Assembly: GCF_020177335.1 (NCBI RefSeq)
Contig: NZ_JAIVMG010000003.1
Coordinates: forward strand, 434,001-498,000
Length of the DNA: 64,000 nucleotides
Direction of reading: 5' to 3'
DNA from: Stappia indica
GTDB lineage: Bacteria > Pseudomonadota > Alphaproteobacteria > Rhizobiales > Stappiaceae
The notes beneath the pieces are model-generated. The model did not search any database. It saw nothing but the letters and a program-made list of their open reading frames with translations, and was not told the DNA's origin. A program made the position numbers and the translations under genes. This document shows, in pieces, positions 43,562 through 51,047 of this stretch; within the stretch, counting starts at the first letter, position 1, and every line of letters starts with the position of its first letter.

Positions 43562-44037
43562 CGCCCGTTCACCTCCGTTGCCCGCCGGCCAAGGTCGCCG
43601 TCCACCATCTCGCCGATGCGATCGCGCACCGCCTGCCAGTTGGCATCGCCGAGAAGGTGCGTCGAGACGTAGAACACCGCCCGGTCGAAAAACCGGCTGA
43701 ACTCGGCCTGCGACATGCTCTCAAAGCTCATGGAGCGGGGCTTGAAATACGTGCGCCCGTCCAAGCCGATGATCGTGTCCACGCAGCCGCAGGCGATCTT
43801 GATCGCATCCCGCAGGGTTTCCTCGCTGCTATCCCACGCCCCGCTGTCGGTTGCCATTCGCAGCAGCGCAAAGAACATGCGGTGGTGCTTGATGTTGCGC
43901 GGGGTGTGCAGCCTGACCATGGCCGGTTTGCCCGCGGTCATGGCCTCGACCATTTCGCGGCCGTCGGCATCGAGCGGCACCAGAACGGAACCAAGCGACG
44001 GCACGTAGGCGCGGGAGAAAGCGGCTTGCTTGGTCAT
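43543..44037 (-). CDS. DUF1367-like phage recombination-associated protein
   Basis: A 164-residue protein with the pattern RNIKHHRMFFALLRMATDSG, then FKPRSMSFESMSQAEFSRFF, fitting DUF1367. These proteins usually sit among phage recombination genes; the ERF gene is two genes upstream. The molecular function is unknown. Confidence 0.68.
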   Translation of the reverse strand: MTKQAAFSRAYVPSLGSVLVPLDADGREMVEAMTAGKPAMVRLHTPRNIKHHRMFFALLRMATDSGAWDSSEETLRDAIKIACGCVDTIIGLDGRTYFKPRSMSFESMSQAEFSRFFDRAVFYVSTHLLGDANWQAVRDRIGEMVDGDLGRRATEVNGRWKKSA

Positions 44038-44348
44038 TCGCCGGGCTCCTTCTTGATGTGGTGGTAGGTCACGTTCAGCATGTCGCCATCCTCAAGCGCC
44101 CGGAGCATCCGGAGAACCCCGTTGATGTAGCCATTCGCGGCCGCCCTCTGCTTGGCAACGTCGAGAGCGAAGACCCAGCACAGCGCCCCAGACACCATTG
44201 TCACAGCGCCAAGCCACTCATTCGAAACAGCGGAGCTGACCACCCACAGAACGCCGCCGAAGGCGCAAATTACGACCGGTGTCGTGTCACGCAGGCTGTC
44301 GATCGCCCAATCCGCAACGGCCTTGAGAATGGAGAAAAGCCGGGTCAT
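44034..44348 (-). CDS. Phage membrane protein, unknown
   Basis: A 104-residue protein with two membrane helices (VVICAFGGVLWVVSSAV and WLGAVTMVSGALCWVFAL) and a hydrophilic C-terminus. The start overlaps the ERF stop codon. Family not recognised. Confidence 0.52.
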   Translation of the reverse strand: MTRLFSILKAVADWAIDSLRDTTPVVICAFGGVLWVVSSAVSNEWLGAVTMVSGALCWVFALDVAKQRAAANGYINGVLRMLRALEDGDMLNVTYHHIKKEPGE

Positions 44349-45373
44349 CACACGCCCCCCACACGCTGCATCGCCGCGTCACGCAGCGCCTGCGCCCGGT
44401 CAAGGTCCGGCGGGAAATCAAGCGCATCCTCCGGCGCCCGGGCCGACCAGATAGCTGCGACTGCATCAGCGTCAGCCGCTTGCGCAAGCTCCGCCTCCAG
44501 ATCGGCGAGGAATTCATCCGGGTTGATCGGCCCGGTGTCGGCGGGGACCACCTGCGCTTTCAGCTCCGAAAGCTTCCGGTCACGCTCCTGGCCAAGCGAT
44601 TGCTTCCAGTCGTCCGGCAGTGAGGCGAATGCGGCCTGAGCGCTTTTCTGCGACCAGAACTTTGCGTGCTTCTCTACGCTGTCGAGGCCGGCATTCGCCT
44701 TGGACAGGCGCGCATAGGTCTCGCGGCTGTTGGCCTTGGAGGCCGGCCCAGGCCGCTGTTGCGGGCACTTCTGGTCGGCTTGGTCGTCGGCGCGATTGTC
44801 GCGTCCGCCGTGCCCGTCATCATCCACCCCGGCGGCAAGCCCGAGTGCCGCCTTGAGCGTGTAGCGCTGGAGGTAGGTTATCGCGCTGCCGATAGCCTGG
44901 ATGGTGTTCTTGTTGCCGGACGCGTCGACCGGAGCCGAGAGACTGGTTTCCTCGTAATGGCCGCCACGATGAGAAATGATGCAGGACACCTTGACGCCAG
45001 AGGCGCTGTTGTCGGTGCGCCAGCGAAAGGACAAGCCCAGTTCGGCCATGACCGGAGAAATGGCCGACGTAACGCTGTCCAGATCCTCGTATTGGTAGTT
45101 GGTCCGACCCTTGGCCGTGCTGAAATCGACCTTCTTATCCTTGACCACCCGCGGCATCTTCTCGCGCATGCGGGCCATCGCGTCGTCAAACGCCTTACGC
45201 GCCTGATTGGCTTCCCATCGATCCTGGAGCGACATCAGCTTTTCGACAACCTCCAGTCCGGCCCCGTTCGTCACGGCATGCGCCAGCATGTCGGCGGGTG
45301 TCATGACCGCGCCATGTGCCCCGGTCTGCAAAGCGCCGCTGTCGCGCGGCATGACCTCAACTGCATTTGCCAT
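44348..45373 (-). CDS. ERF-family single-strand annealing protein
   Basis: A 341-residue recombinase. The ERF domain covers about residues 45-190 with ANQARKAFDDAMARMREKMP, GRTNYQYEDLDSVTSAISPV, and SAITYLQRYTLKAALGLAAG followed by DDDG. It anneals single strands in phage recombination or repair. The C-terminal half is low-complexity, helical and acidic. The start is the ATG overlapping the upstream stop; a GTG one codon earlier is possible. Confidence 0.87.
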   Translation of the reverse strand: MANAVEVMPRDSGALQTGAHGAVMTPADMLAHAVTNGAGLEVVEKLMSLQDRWEANQARKAFDDAMARMREKMPRVVKDKKVDFSTAKGRTNYQYEDLDSVTSAISPVMAELGLSFRWRTDNSASGVKVSCIISHRGGHYEETSLSAPVDASGNKNTIQAIGSAITYLQRYTLKAALGLAAGVDDDGHGGRDNRADDQADQKCPQQRPGPASKANSRETYARLSKANAGLDSVEKHAKFWSQKSAQAAFASLPDDWKQSLGQERDRKLSELKAQVVPADTGPINPDEFLADLEAELAQAADADAVAAIWSARAPEDALDFPPDLDRAQALRDAAMQRVGGV

Positions 45374-46074
45374 CACACTGCCCTCTTTTCTTCGATGACG
45401 CGCACGCCCGGGATGTCACGCTTGCCGGCGCGCACATCGGCATTCGCCAGACCAAGAGCGAATTCCTCAAGCTCGGCACGGCGGATCGGCCAGTAGTGCC
45501 GAAGCACTGCGGTCAGATCCTCGATTTCGGCGCGGTAGTAGGTCCGCAGTCCCGTGCCAGTGGTGGCCGCTTTGTCGGCGCGCTTGGCCTGCTTCTCCGC
45601 GTTCTTTGCTGCCGAGAGGATTTCCTCGGCTTCCTCGCGCGCTTCCAGATCGCCGGCGCTGGACCGCATGGCTTCTTCAGCGGCTCGGCGCTTTTCCTCA
45701 GCCTCGATGCGGGCCGCCTCGGCCTTGGCCCGGGCCTCATCCGCCAGCTTGTCGCGCCAGACGGCCAGCACGTCGCCAAGCGCCGACTTGGCCCGGTCGA
45801 CCTTGCCTTTCTTCGGCTGGATCAGCGGGTTGTAGCGATCCTGGATGGCCTTCACCTGCTCATCGAGCGGGCGCTTTTCCTCCTTGCGCATCTCGTCAGC
45901 CTTCTTGCCGGCCTCATGGATCGCGTCCCGGATCTTCTCCACCGCGTCGTGCTGCTGCTGGTTCTGGATCGGCTCGCCATCGGCCCAGTTCTTGGCCTCG
46001 TCATAAAGCTCGTCGATCTTCAACACGATCTCATCAAACGGCGTGATGTTGCGGAGTGCTTGTGCGTTAGTCAT
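45373..46074 (-). CDS. Coiled-coil phage protein next to ERF
   Basis: A 233-residue protein dominated by a Lys/Glu/Ala-rich coiled coil (about residues 55-165). The C-terminal part, YYRAEIEDLTAVLRHYWPIR, is more globular. Proteins of this type accompany ERF genes in many alphaproteobacterial prophages; the role is unknown, an exonuclease partner not being evident. ATGA overlaps on both sides. Confidence 0.6.
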   Translation of the reverse strand: MTNAQALRNITPFDEIVLKIDELYDEAKNWADGEPIQNQQQHDAVEKIRDAIHEAGKKADEMRKEEKRPLDEQVKAIQDRYNPLIQPKKGKVDRAKSALGDVLAVWRDKLADEARAKAEAARIEAEEKRRAAEEAMRSSAGDLEAREEAEEILSAAKNAEKQAKRADKAATTGTGLRTYYRAEIEDLTAVLRHYWPIRRAELEEFALGLANADVRAGKRDIPGVRVIEEKRAV

Positions 46075-46289
46075 TCTGCGGCCCTCATGAATTCGGTGCG
46101 GCGGCGCTCGCTCGCCTCAAGGGCGGCGGCCTGCCGGTCAACATCCTCTGCATTGCCGATCAGCCGGCGGCTGCGCCTGTGGCAGCGAGCCGCTTCGGCC
46201 TGCGCCTCGATTGCCTGGGCCCTGAGGCGATGCGCAAAGCCGCGCAGGCTCTCAGGGCTGGATGGCTGAAGGTCTCGTGCAACGCCCAT
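46071..46289 (-). CDS. Small helical phage protein
   Basis: A 72-residue, Arg/Ala/Glu-rich helical protein. It overlaps both neighbours. No recognised motif. Confidence 0.5.
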   Translation of the reverse strand: MGVARDLQPSSPESLRGFAHRLRAQAIEAQAEAARCHRRSRRLIGNAEDVDRQAAALEASERRRTEFMRAAE

Positions 46290-46975
46290 TACACATCCTC
46301 CTTGGCGCTATTGCAGGCCGGGCACGGAACGCCGCGCCTCACTTCGCTGTCTGCCATGTCGAACAGCCATCCGGCGGCGTGCTTGACGCTGATGGCCTTG
46401 ACGCGGAAGCGGGGCTTTGAACGCGCAGCGGCGGCCCACGACTTCGCGTGTCTCACCAAGTGTTTGTTCGCTCTTTCTAGGTGGAATTGTTTGCGCAAAG
46501 CGTTTCTGCGAATGTCGTCAAACTTGATTACTTTCTCGAAGTCATAGTAGCCGTACCGCCATCCACCGGCGGGATGGCCGTATGGCCCGGATGTGCGGGT
46601 CTCGTATTCGGAGACAAGTGACTCAAGAGCGCCCGTCTCCACACATCCACCCATGTAGACGTAGCAACGCTTCAGTTCGTCTACTGTGTTGTACGTGATA
46701 GCGGTGACCCCGCTAAAAGGAGGCACCACAGACCACCAGTCGTCTTTAACGGTGCGGCTAGACCCGTCGGCCATGGAAAGCGTAATTTCGGCGCCCGCAA
46801 AGGCTTTGAATCTTCCTTGCGCTTTCTCGTACTGAAGAGCTCTCACAAACGGACCGTCGCGACCGATCAAATACCTAACGCCGTTGATCGTCTCTTCGCT
46901 GTATTGGAAGCACACGGGAGCATCGAAAACGTACGCCCATTTTTTATTAAATCGAACCATCGCTACGATCTTCAT
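46289..46975 (-). CDS. Phage protein with C-terminal Cys pair, unknown
   Basis: A 228-residue protein of mixed structure with many aromatic residues (FNKKWAYVFDAPVCFQYSEE). It ends in VRRGVPCPACNSAKEDV, half of a zinc-ribbon. The gene is less GC-rich than its neighbours, suggesting a different recent origin. Function unknown. Confidence 0.58.
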   Translation of the reverse strand: MKIVAMVRFNKKWAYVFDAPVCFQYSEETINGVRYLIGRDGPFVRALQYEKAQGRFKAFAGAEITLSMADGSSRTVKDDWWSVVPPFSGVTAITYNTVDELKRCYVYMGGCVETGALESLVSEYETRTSGPYGHPAGGWRYGYYDFEKVIKFDDIRRNALRKQFHLERANKHLVRHAKSWAAAARSKPRFRVKAISVKHAAGWLFDMADSEVRRGVPCPACNSAKEDV

Positions 46976-47053
46976 CTCTTGCCTCCCGCTGCTTGCTGAG
47001 GCCCGCCGCGCGGGCCTGAGAAAGGGCCGGCGGACCGGCCAGTTGGGGATGGG

Positions 47054-47167
47054 TTATTCGCGCTCGTCTCTTGCCTGCGCCGCCAATCCATCGCGGTAAG
47101 CGAGCACGAGCAGTCCGAAAGACAGGGCGCCGCAGACAAAGCCGGCCAGGAAGGTGAGGGCGGTCAT
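47054..47167 (-). CDS. Small phage membrane protein
   Basis: A 37-residue protein with one membrane helix (LTFLAGFVCGALSFGLLVLA) and a charged tail. ATGA overlap with the upstream ASCH-like gene. Confidence 0.5.
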   Translation of the reverse strand: MTALTFLAGFVCGALSFGLLVLAYRDGLAAQARDERE

Positions 47168-47358
47168 GACTGCCCCTCCGTCTTGTTGGCTAGCTTCATC
47201 AGGCCGTCGACATGGCCCGGCAACTCGTTCGCGCTGGCATGGATCAGCACTGGGCCAAGGCGCGGTTGCCGGCGCCAACCGAAAGACGTGGTGATGCTGC
47301 CAACGGCGCACATGGTGGTGGCCCATGCGTGGGGCTGCGGCAGGGAGATGGCTTTCAT
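47164..47358 (-). CDS. Truncated ASCH-domain-like protein
   Basis: A 64-residue product whose N-terminus, KAISLPQPHAWATTM, and later LGPVLIHASANELP fit the first third of an ASCH (RNA-binding-like) domain. Full ASCH proteins are about 110-160 residues, and the rest is missing. It is either a remnant or a minimal version. ATGA overlap with the XF1762-type gene upstream. Confidence 0.5.
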   Translation of the reverse strand: MKAISLPQPHAWATTMCAVGSITTSFGWRRQPRLGPVLIHASANELPGHVDGLMKLANKTEGQS

Positions 47359-47900
47359 GGGGTCGGCTCCTTGATCAAGTCGGACTGAGGCCATTGCCCC
47401 CAGCCGAGGGCTATTTTGTCCTCAGTCGGATGCTTGTCTGTTCTTGGTCGTGATGGGGTGTCCCAACTGCGACCTTTCACCTTCCAGAGGAGGCGGTAGC
47501 CGGCGGCTCGAACACCAGCGCCGCCAACTCGACGTGCCGTTGGATCGCACTCGCCGCACGTATTGCCTCCGTCATCGACAAAACGGTTCCATTCGCTTGC
47601 GAGGATGTAGGTCAACACGCGTCGATAGCCTTTCGCGTTAGCCGCTCTGCGCGCCGCGCCGTAGAGCATGCTGTCGGCGTTCAATACCCCCAGCGTGCAA
47701 AGCCTGGTGACCTCGACGGTCAACCCGTCATCGAGCGCCCGCGCAACTGGCCTGCCCACTACGGCTACCCCGACAACAACTCCCTCATCATCGTGGACTG
47801 CATGACGCCATAGATCCCCGACCGGGGCGCCGTGATGGCGGTGATGCTCTCTGACAAAAGCCTTGGCCTCGTCTCGGGTGATCGGCCGGAGGTCAAGCAT
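47355..47900 (-). CDS. XF1762-family acetyltransferase-like phage protein
   Basis: A 181-residue protein with the pattern LDLRPITRDEAKAFVREHHR, then VVVGVAVVGRPVARALDDG, EVTRLCTLG and RPRTDKHPTEDKIALG, matching XF1762-type proteins, which look like GNAT folds. Substrate unknown. The ATG before LDLRP is the family start; an upstream in-frame start would extend into the DUF4326 remnant. Confidence 0.72.
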   Translation of the reverse strand: MLDLRPITRDEAKAFVREHHRHHGAPVGDLWRHAVHDDEGVVVGVAVVGRPVARALDDGLTVEVTRLCTLGVLNADSMLYGAARRAANAKGYRRVLTYILASEWNRFVDDGGNTCGECDPTARRVGGAGVRAAGYRLLWKVKGRSWDTPSRPRTDKHPTEDKIALGWGQWPQSDLIKEPTP

Positions 47901-48015
47901 GTTGCGCGACCTCCATTTGACTCTTGGTTGCAAACCGGACGACGTAGACCGCCCCGGCCGGCATCCGCCAGCCCTTGGCGCGGGAGCGCTGGATACGCTT
48001 AGGCCCGTCGGTCAT
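47893..48015 (-). pseudogene. DUF4326 remnant
   Basis: A 40-residue frame: GPKRIQRSRAKGWRMPAGAV matches the DUF4326 N-terminus (R-Q-R-R--GW-MP---VYVGRP---GNPF). After VYV the sequence departs, and the WGNPF part is missing. It runs 8 bases into the XF1762-type gene. A deletion joining the two genes is likely, though the small product may still be made. Confidence 0.55.
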
Positions 48016-48113
48016 GGCGCCACCATCACGAATGCCGTGCCCCACATGGCGAAGGCCGCAGAAAAGGCGACGATGGAGATGATCGCGGTCAGATCGCGGA
48101 TGATCTCGTGCAT
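48012..48113 (-). CDS. Small phage membrane protein
   Basis: A 33-residue protein, mostly one membrane helix (LTAIISIVAFSAAFAMWGTA). Start and stop overlap both neighbours. Too short to assign. Confidence 0.42.
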   Translation of the reverse strand: MHEIIRDLTAIISIVAFSAAFAMWGTAFVMVAP

Positions 48114-49060
48114 CACGCGGCCTCCACTTCGATAAACTCGCCTTCGACCGACAGGCGATATGCTTTGCCGGCCTCAACGCCGTTCTCGCCGACGAGAGAC
48201 GCGCGCACAGCCACAAGATTGTCGTCATCATCGTAGGCCGCGAGCATGATTGCCCCGCCAACTTCAGCGGACGACACACCTCCAACGCCAAGGGCAGCAG
48301 CAATTGAATTCCTTCCCTTGACCGATGCGTGGCCGTAGTCGCCCGCCGCCGATGCGTGGCCGCGATTGCCCGCCGCCGATGCGTGGCCGGAGTCGCCCGC
48401 CGCCGATGCGTGGCCGCGATTGCCCGCCGCCGATGCGTGGCCGGAGTAGCCCGCCGCCGATGCGTGGCCGTAGTCGCCCGCCGCCGATGCGTGGCCGTAG
48501 TCGCCCGCCGCCGATGCGTGGCCGGAGTCGCCCGCCGCCGATGCGTGGCCGGAGTCGCCCGCCGCCGATGCGTGGCCGGAGTAGCCCGCCGCCGATGCGT
48601 GGCCGGATTCGCCCGCCGCCGATGCGTGGCCGGAGTAGCCCGCCGCCGATGCGTGGCCGGAGTAGCCCGCCGCCGATGCGTGGCCGCGATTGCCCGCCGC
48701 ATATCCACCGTTACCCTGCTGCTCGGCCATGCGAGCCACCCAGGCGACAGCTTTGCGGGTCAGATCGCCAAGTGAAATGCTGGCCTTGATGGTGATTTCG
48801 CCAGAGGCAATCTTGCTGTCATCGCCCTCATCGCGGGCAATGTGCCCACCGATCTCAACGGCTGCGAATACGCTCGTGCAAGGTGCGTAATAGCCAAACA
48901 CATCCAGCGGCATTTCGCACGAGTGGAACCCCCCGGCGCCGCAGCGGACAACGTCTCCGGCGTGCGTGTAGGTCTGGCCGGTTTCGTACTGGAAACCACG
49001 ACAGGTCATGTCGCGATTGAAGCCCTTGTAGGCCGTGATGACCGTGCCCTTCTCCGCCAT
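48113..49060 (-). CDS. Phage protein with fourteen 9-residue GHAS repeats
   Basis: A 315-residue protein in three parts. The N-terminal domain (about residues 1-110) reads TAYKGFNRDMTCRGFQYETG with GFHSCEMPLDVFGYY, a family I associate with DUF7666. Fourteen copies of a G-x-x-G-H-A-S-A-A unit follow (about residues 125-250), then a C-terminal domain resembling a beta-structure. Residues at the two variable positions are YS, DS, DY, NR or ES. Such a short-period repeat could form a beta-solenoid. The role in a lysogen or infection is unknown. Confidence 0.65.
   Translation of the reverse strand: MAEKGTVITAYKGFNRDMTCRGFQYETGQTYTHAGDVVRCGAGGFHSCEMPLDVFGYYAPCTSVFAAVEIGGHIARDEGDDSKIASGEITIKASISLGDLTRKAVAWVARMAEQQGNGGYAAGNRGHASAAGYSGHASAAGYSGHASAAGESGHASAAGYSGHASAAGDSGHASAAGDSGHASAAGDYGHASAAGDYGHASAAGYSGHASAAGNRGHASAAGDSGHASAAGNRGHASAAGDYGHASVKGRNSIAAALGVGGVSSAEVGGAIMLAAYDDDDNLVAVRASLVGENGVEAGKAYRLSVEGEFIEVEAA
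48324..48701. repeat. Fourteen in-frame 27-bp tandem repeats
   Basis: The core GATGCGTGGCC recurs every 27 bases, fourteen times, with only the codons for the two variable residues changing. It lies entirely within the gene above. Confidence 0.95.
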
Positions 49061-49440
49061 CACGCTGCCCTCCCCACGCCAAGCGCTGCGGCGGTCAGGC
49101 GGTGTTCCGCATTCGGGTCGCCGGCGTCCTCGAAATCATCCTCGGTCACATGGCCATTATCCCGAAACCATGCCGGCACATTCCGGAGCCGCGTCCAGCA
49201 ATTGTAGAGGCCATGCACAACTGCCGCCTCGATTGCGTCCTTGGTGATGTCCACCGTCTGGCCGGTCACCAGGTCGAGCCTGAACACCTTCTGAACGTCG
49301 CAGAAATCACCATCCACCAGATCGGCGGAGAACTTCGCCAACGTGTCGCTGTGGTCGGTCTCGCGGATCGTGTCCATGCCGCCGACCCGATCGATGATGA
49401 TCAGGCGGGTGGCGTTGTTGGTGCTTGCATGGGCTGACAT
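49060..49440 (-). CDS. Phage protein, unknown
   Basis: A 126-residue protein with a beta-rich first half (RLIIIDRVGGMDTIRETDHS) and a helical region with AIEAAVVHGLYNCWTRLRNV. It ends DPNAEHRLTAAALGVGRAA, next to the repeat-protein gene. No recognised family. Confidence 0.55.
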   Translation of the reverse strand: MSAHASTNNATRLIIIDRVGGMDTIRETDHSDTLAKFSADLVDGDFCDVQKVFRLDLVTGQTVDITKDAIEAAVVHGLYNCWTRLRNVPAWFRDNGHVTEDDFEDAGDPNAEHRLTAAALGVGRAA

Positions 49441-49461
49441 GGCGTCTCTCCTTGCTGCTTG

Positions 49462-49902
49462 TTAAATTTCGCCGTAGCCGTCGCCGTCGCCGTCGCCGTA
49501 GCCGGAGCCGTAGCCGTCGCCGTCGCCGTAGCCGTAGCCGGAGCCGTCGCCGTAGCCGGAGCCGTCGCCGTAGCCGGAGCCGTCGCCGTCGCCGGAGCCG
49601 TAGCCGTAGCCGTAGCCGGAGCCGTAGCCGTCGCCGGAGCCGTCGCCGTCGCCGGAGCCGTAGCCGTAGCCGGAGCCGTCGCCGTAGCCGGAGCCGTCGC
49701 CGTCGCCGGAGCCGTAGCCGTCCAGCGCCGCAGCAGTTTGGACGTAGTGGCGTTGATCGCGCGGCAGCAGCCGCATCACAGCTTGCGCGGGCATCGCAGC
49801 CGAAACCCGGCCATGAAGCCGGTCGAGGACTTCGTAGACCCCGCCCCGGCAGGCGCCGGAACGGATCACGTCATCTGCTGTGATGATCGTGTCGGGTGCC
49901 AT
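49462..49902 (-). CDS. Phage protein with Gly-X dipeptide repeat tail
   Basis: A 146-residue protein. Residues 1-60 form a small folded region (APDTIITADDVIRSGACRGG, then a helix with AMPAQAVMRLLPRD). The remaining 85 residues are X-Gly repeats where X is Tyr, Asp or Ser. The tract is made of 6-base units. Such tails are probably disordered. Function unknown. Confidence 0.58.
   Translation of the reverse strand: MAPDTIITADDVIRSGACRGGVYEVLDRLHGRVSAAMPAQAVMRLLPRDQRHYVQTAAALDGYGSGDGDGSGYGDGSGYGYGSGDGDGSGDGYGSGYGYGYGSGDGDGSGYGDGSGYGDGSGYGYGDGDGYGSGYGDGDGDGYGEI
49471..49723. repeat. Hexanucleotide-based repeat tract
   Basis: About 42 units of GCCGTA, GCCGTC or GCCGGA (plus strand) in varying order, encoding the X-Gly tail on the minus strand. 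Confidence 0.95.
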
Positions 49903-50171
49903 CACGCGGCCTCCCACTTGGCCCAGGCTTCATCCGTGATCGAGAACACAGCGGTAATGCCATGGAGCATCGGGATGTCGGCGGGGAGGCTGATCTTGCT
50001 TTTCTCGGTCGGGCCGGTGTCGCACAGTTCCATGACGCCGCGCGTGGTGCCCCAATAGATCGCCATCTTGGCGCCCTTGAGCGGCATGGACGTGGCCGTC
50101 AGGTCCTGATCATCATGGATCAGGCCGGCAAAAACTCCGCGATGTTCGGTGGTGATCAAAACAGGCTTCAT
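49902..50171 (-). CDS. First gene of the leftward phage operon, DUF6948-like
   Basis: An 89-residue protein (KPVLITTEHRGVFAGLIHDD, then IYWGTTRGVMELCDTGPTEK and ITAVFSITDEAWAKWE). The layout fits DUF6948, from memory. A GGAGAGA ribosome-binding site marks the ATG. It directly follows the presumed leftward promoter and operators. Confidence 0.62.
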   Translation of the reverse strand: MKPVLITTEHRGVFAGLIHDDQDLTATSMPLKGAKMAIYWGTTRGVMELCDTGPTEKSKISLPADIPMLHGITAVFSITDEAWAKWEAA

Positions 50172-50203
50172 GACGTCTCTCCATCTGTTGATGGGGAGAG
50201 TGT

Positions 50204-50253
50204 GGGGCAAAAATGACCCTATTGTCAACTCAAAAAAGGGGCAAATTTGCCCC
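50204..50253 (-). promoter_or_regulatory. Leftward prophage promoter with two operators
   Basis: GGGGCAAATTTGCCCC (50238-50253, perfect palindrome) and GGGGCAAAAATGACCC (50204-50219) flank a minus-strand TTGACA (50223-50228). The downstream operator covers the -35/-10 spacer. This is a CI-type arrangement repeated at 50768-50807. Confidence 0.7.
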
Positions 50254-50348
50254 CCCATATTCAACTTCAGCTATTAGTGAAAAATGACGCCCGCGCCCTC
50301 TTGACGGGAAAGTTATGCGAATATTGAATTACCAGCCAGGAGGCCGAT

Positions 50349-50513
50349 ATGCGTGATGGCGAGGTTTTTAGACGGTTCTGCGAACTGGATCGCGAGGCGC
50401 AAGAATTAGTCCTTGCGTTTGTCACCCGCCTTGGCGAGCGCGGCAATCATTCCGATCACTGCGCTCTGCTCGTCCTTGGAAAGGCTGGCGTACTGGCGAA
50501 TAAAATCGGCTGA
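50349..50513 (+). CDS. Possible small protein antisense to the repressor gene
   Basis: A 54-residue frame (RDGEVFRRFCELDREAQELV) with a good AGGAGG site 5 bases before the ATG. It overlaps the 3' end of the repressor gene by 108 bases on the other strand. The ribosome-binding site makes it worth noting, but coding is unproven. Confidence 0.33.
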   Translation: MRDGEVFRRFCELDREAQELVLAFVTRLGERGNHSDHCALLVLGKAGVLANKIG

Positions 50514-50732
50514 AATCCCGTTGATAGGAAGCCCGTCGATTAATGCGGCAAGCGGCTCGCGAATCTCTTCTGAGATATCTATGATGACTTCAACGGATGG
50601 AACCGGGCCAGTCTCGCGCAGTGCTCGCTTCAAGTAATCTGGGTCCTTGCCGATCGCGAGTGACACGGCGCGTAGGGATTTCCCCTTACGCGCAATCGCC
50701 GATCTGATGTTGTTTCGCCAGTCAATTTTCAT
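50406..50732 (-). CDS. Prophage repressor-like HTH protein
   Basis: A 108-residue protein with an N-terminal HTH (RKGKSLRAVSLAIGKDPDYL). A helical C-terminus, QYASLSKDEQSAVIGMIAAL, probably mediates dimerisation. There is no S24-type self-cleaving domain, so RecA-driven autocleavage is not expected. Its location between the two operator pairs and opposite a Cro-like gene makes it the likely lysogeny repressor. Confidence 0.72.
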   Translation of the reverse strand: MKIDWRNNIRSAIARKGKSLRAVSLAIGKDPDYLKRALRETGPVPSVEVIIDISEEIREPLAALIDGLPINGISADFIRQYASLSKDEQSAVIGMIAALAKAGDKRKD

Positions 50733-50767
50733 GCCGAGAATTTAGCAAAATCGGTTGAATTTGCACG

Positions 50768-50807
50768 GGGGCTAATTTGAGCCTTGACATGGGGGCAAAT
50801 CTGCCCC
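50768..50807 (+). promoter_or_regulatory. Rightward prophage promoter with two operators
   Basis: GGGGCTAATTTGAGCC (50768-50783) and GGGGCAAATCTGCCCC (50792-50807) flank a plus-strand TTGACA (50784-50789). Downstream spacing predicts a transcript starting at or next to the ATG at 50820. Confidence 0.7.
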
Positions 50808-50819
50808 CATCATGCCCCC

Positions 50820-51047
50820 ATGAGCGATATCCGAGAAAGCGTCGAGAAGTTCTTGAGAGCATCGGGCATGTCTCCGACCAGGTTTGGGCGTGAGGCTGCC
50901 AGCACCAAGAACCTGGTCAAGCGCCTCCGCGACGGCGGCGATGTCACCACACGCACAGCAGCAAAAATACAGGACTTCATCGCCTCGTATTCCTCCTCCC
51001 GTGCTGATGGCGATGGAGCAGCCGGCGCGCGCTCTCAAGGCGAATGA
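50820..51047 (+). CDS. Cro-like small DNA-binding protein
   Basis: A 75-residue protein (SDIRESVEKFLRASGMSPTR, then FGREAASTKNLVKRLRDGGD) of a type often found as the first rightward gene of alphaproteobacterial prophages. It probably competes with the repressor for the shared operators. No ribosome-binding site precedes the ATG, fitting a leaderless mRNA. Confidence 0.68.
   Translation: MSDIRESVEKFLRASGMSPTRFGREAASTKNLVKRLRDGGDVTTRTAAKIQDFIASYSSSRADGDGAAGARSQGE

Noticed and set aside
48324-48701. CRISPR-like regular repeats
   Set aside because: The 27-bp units are directly adjacent without spacers and lie in frame within a gene.
48325-48789. Plus-strand frame rich in Pro-Met-Arg-Gly-Arg repeats
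   Set aside because: It is the complement of the GHAS repeat gene, which has a folded N-terminal domain, a start and an operon context.
49425-49883. Plus-strand frame with long Ser-Arg runs resembling an RS protein
   Set aside because: It is the complement of the X-Gly repeat tail; it has no ribosome-binding site or neighbouring genes in that direction.
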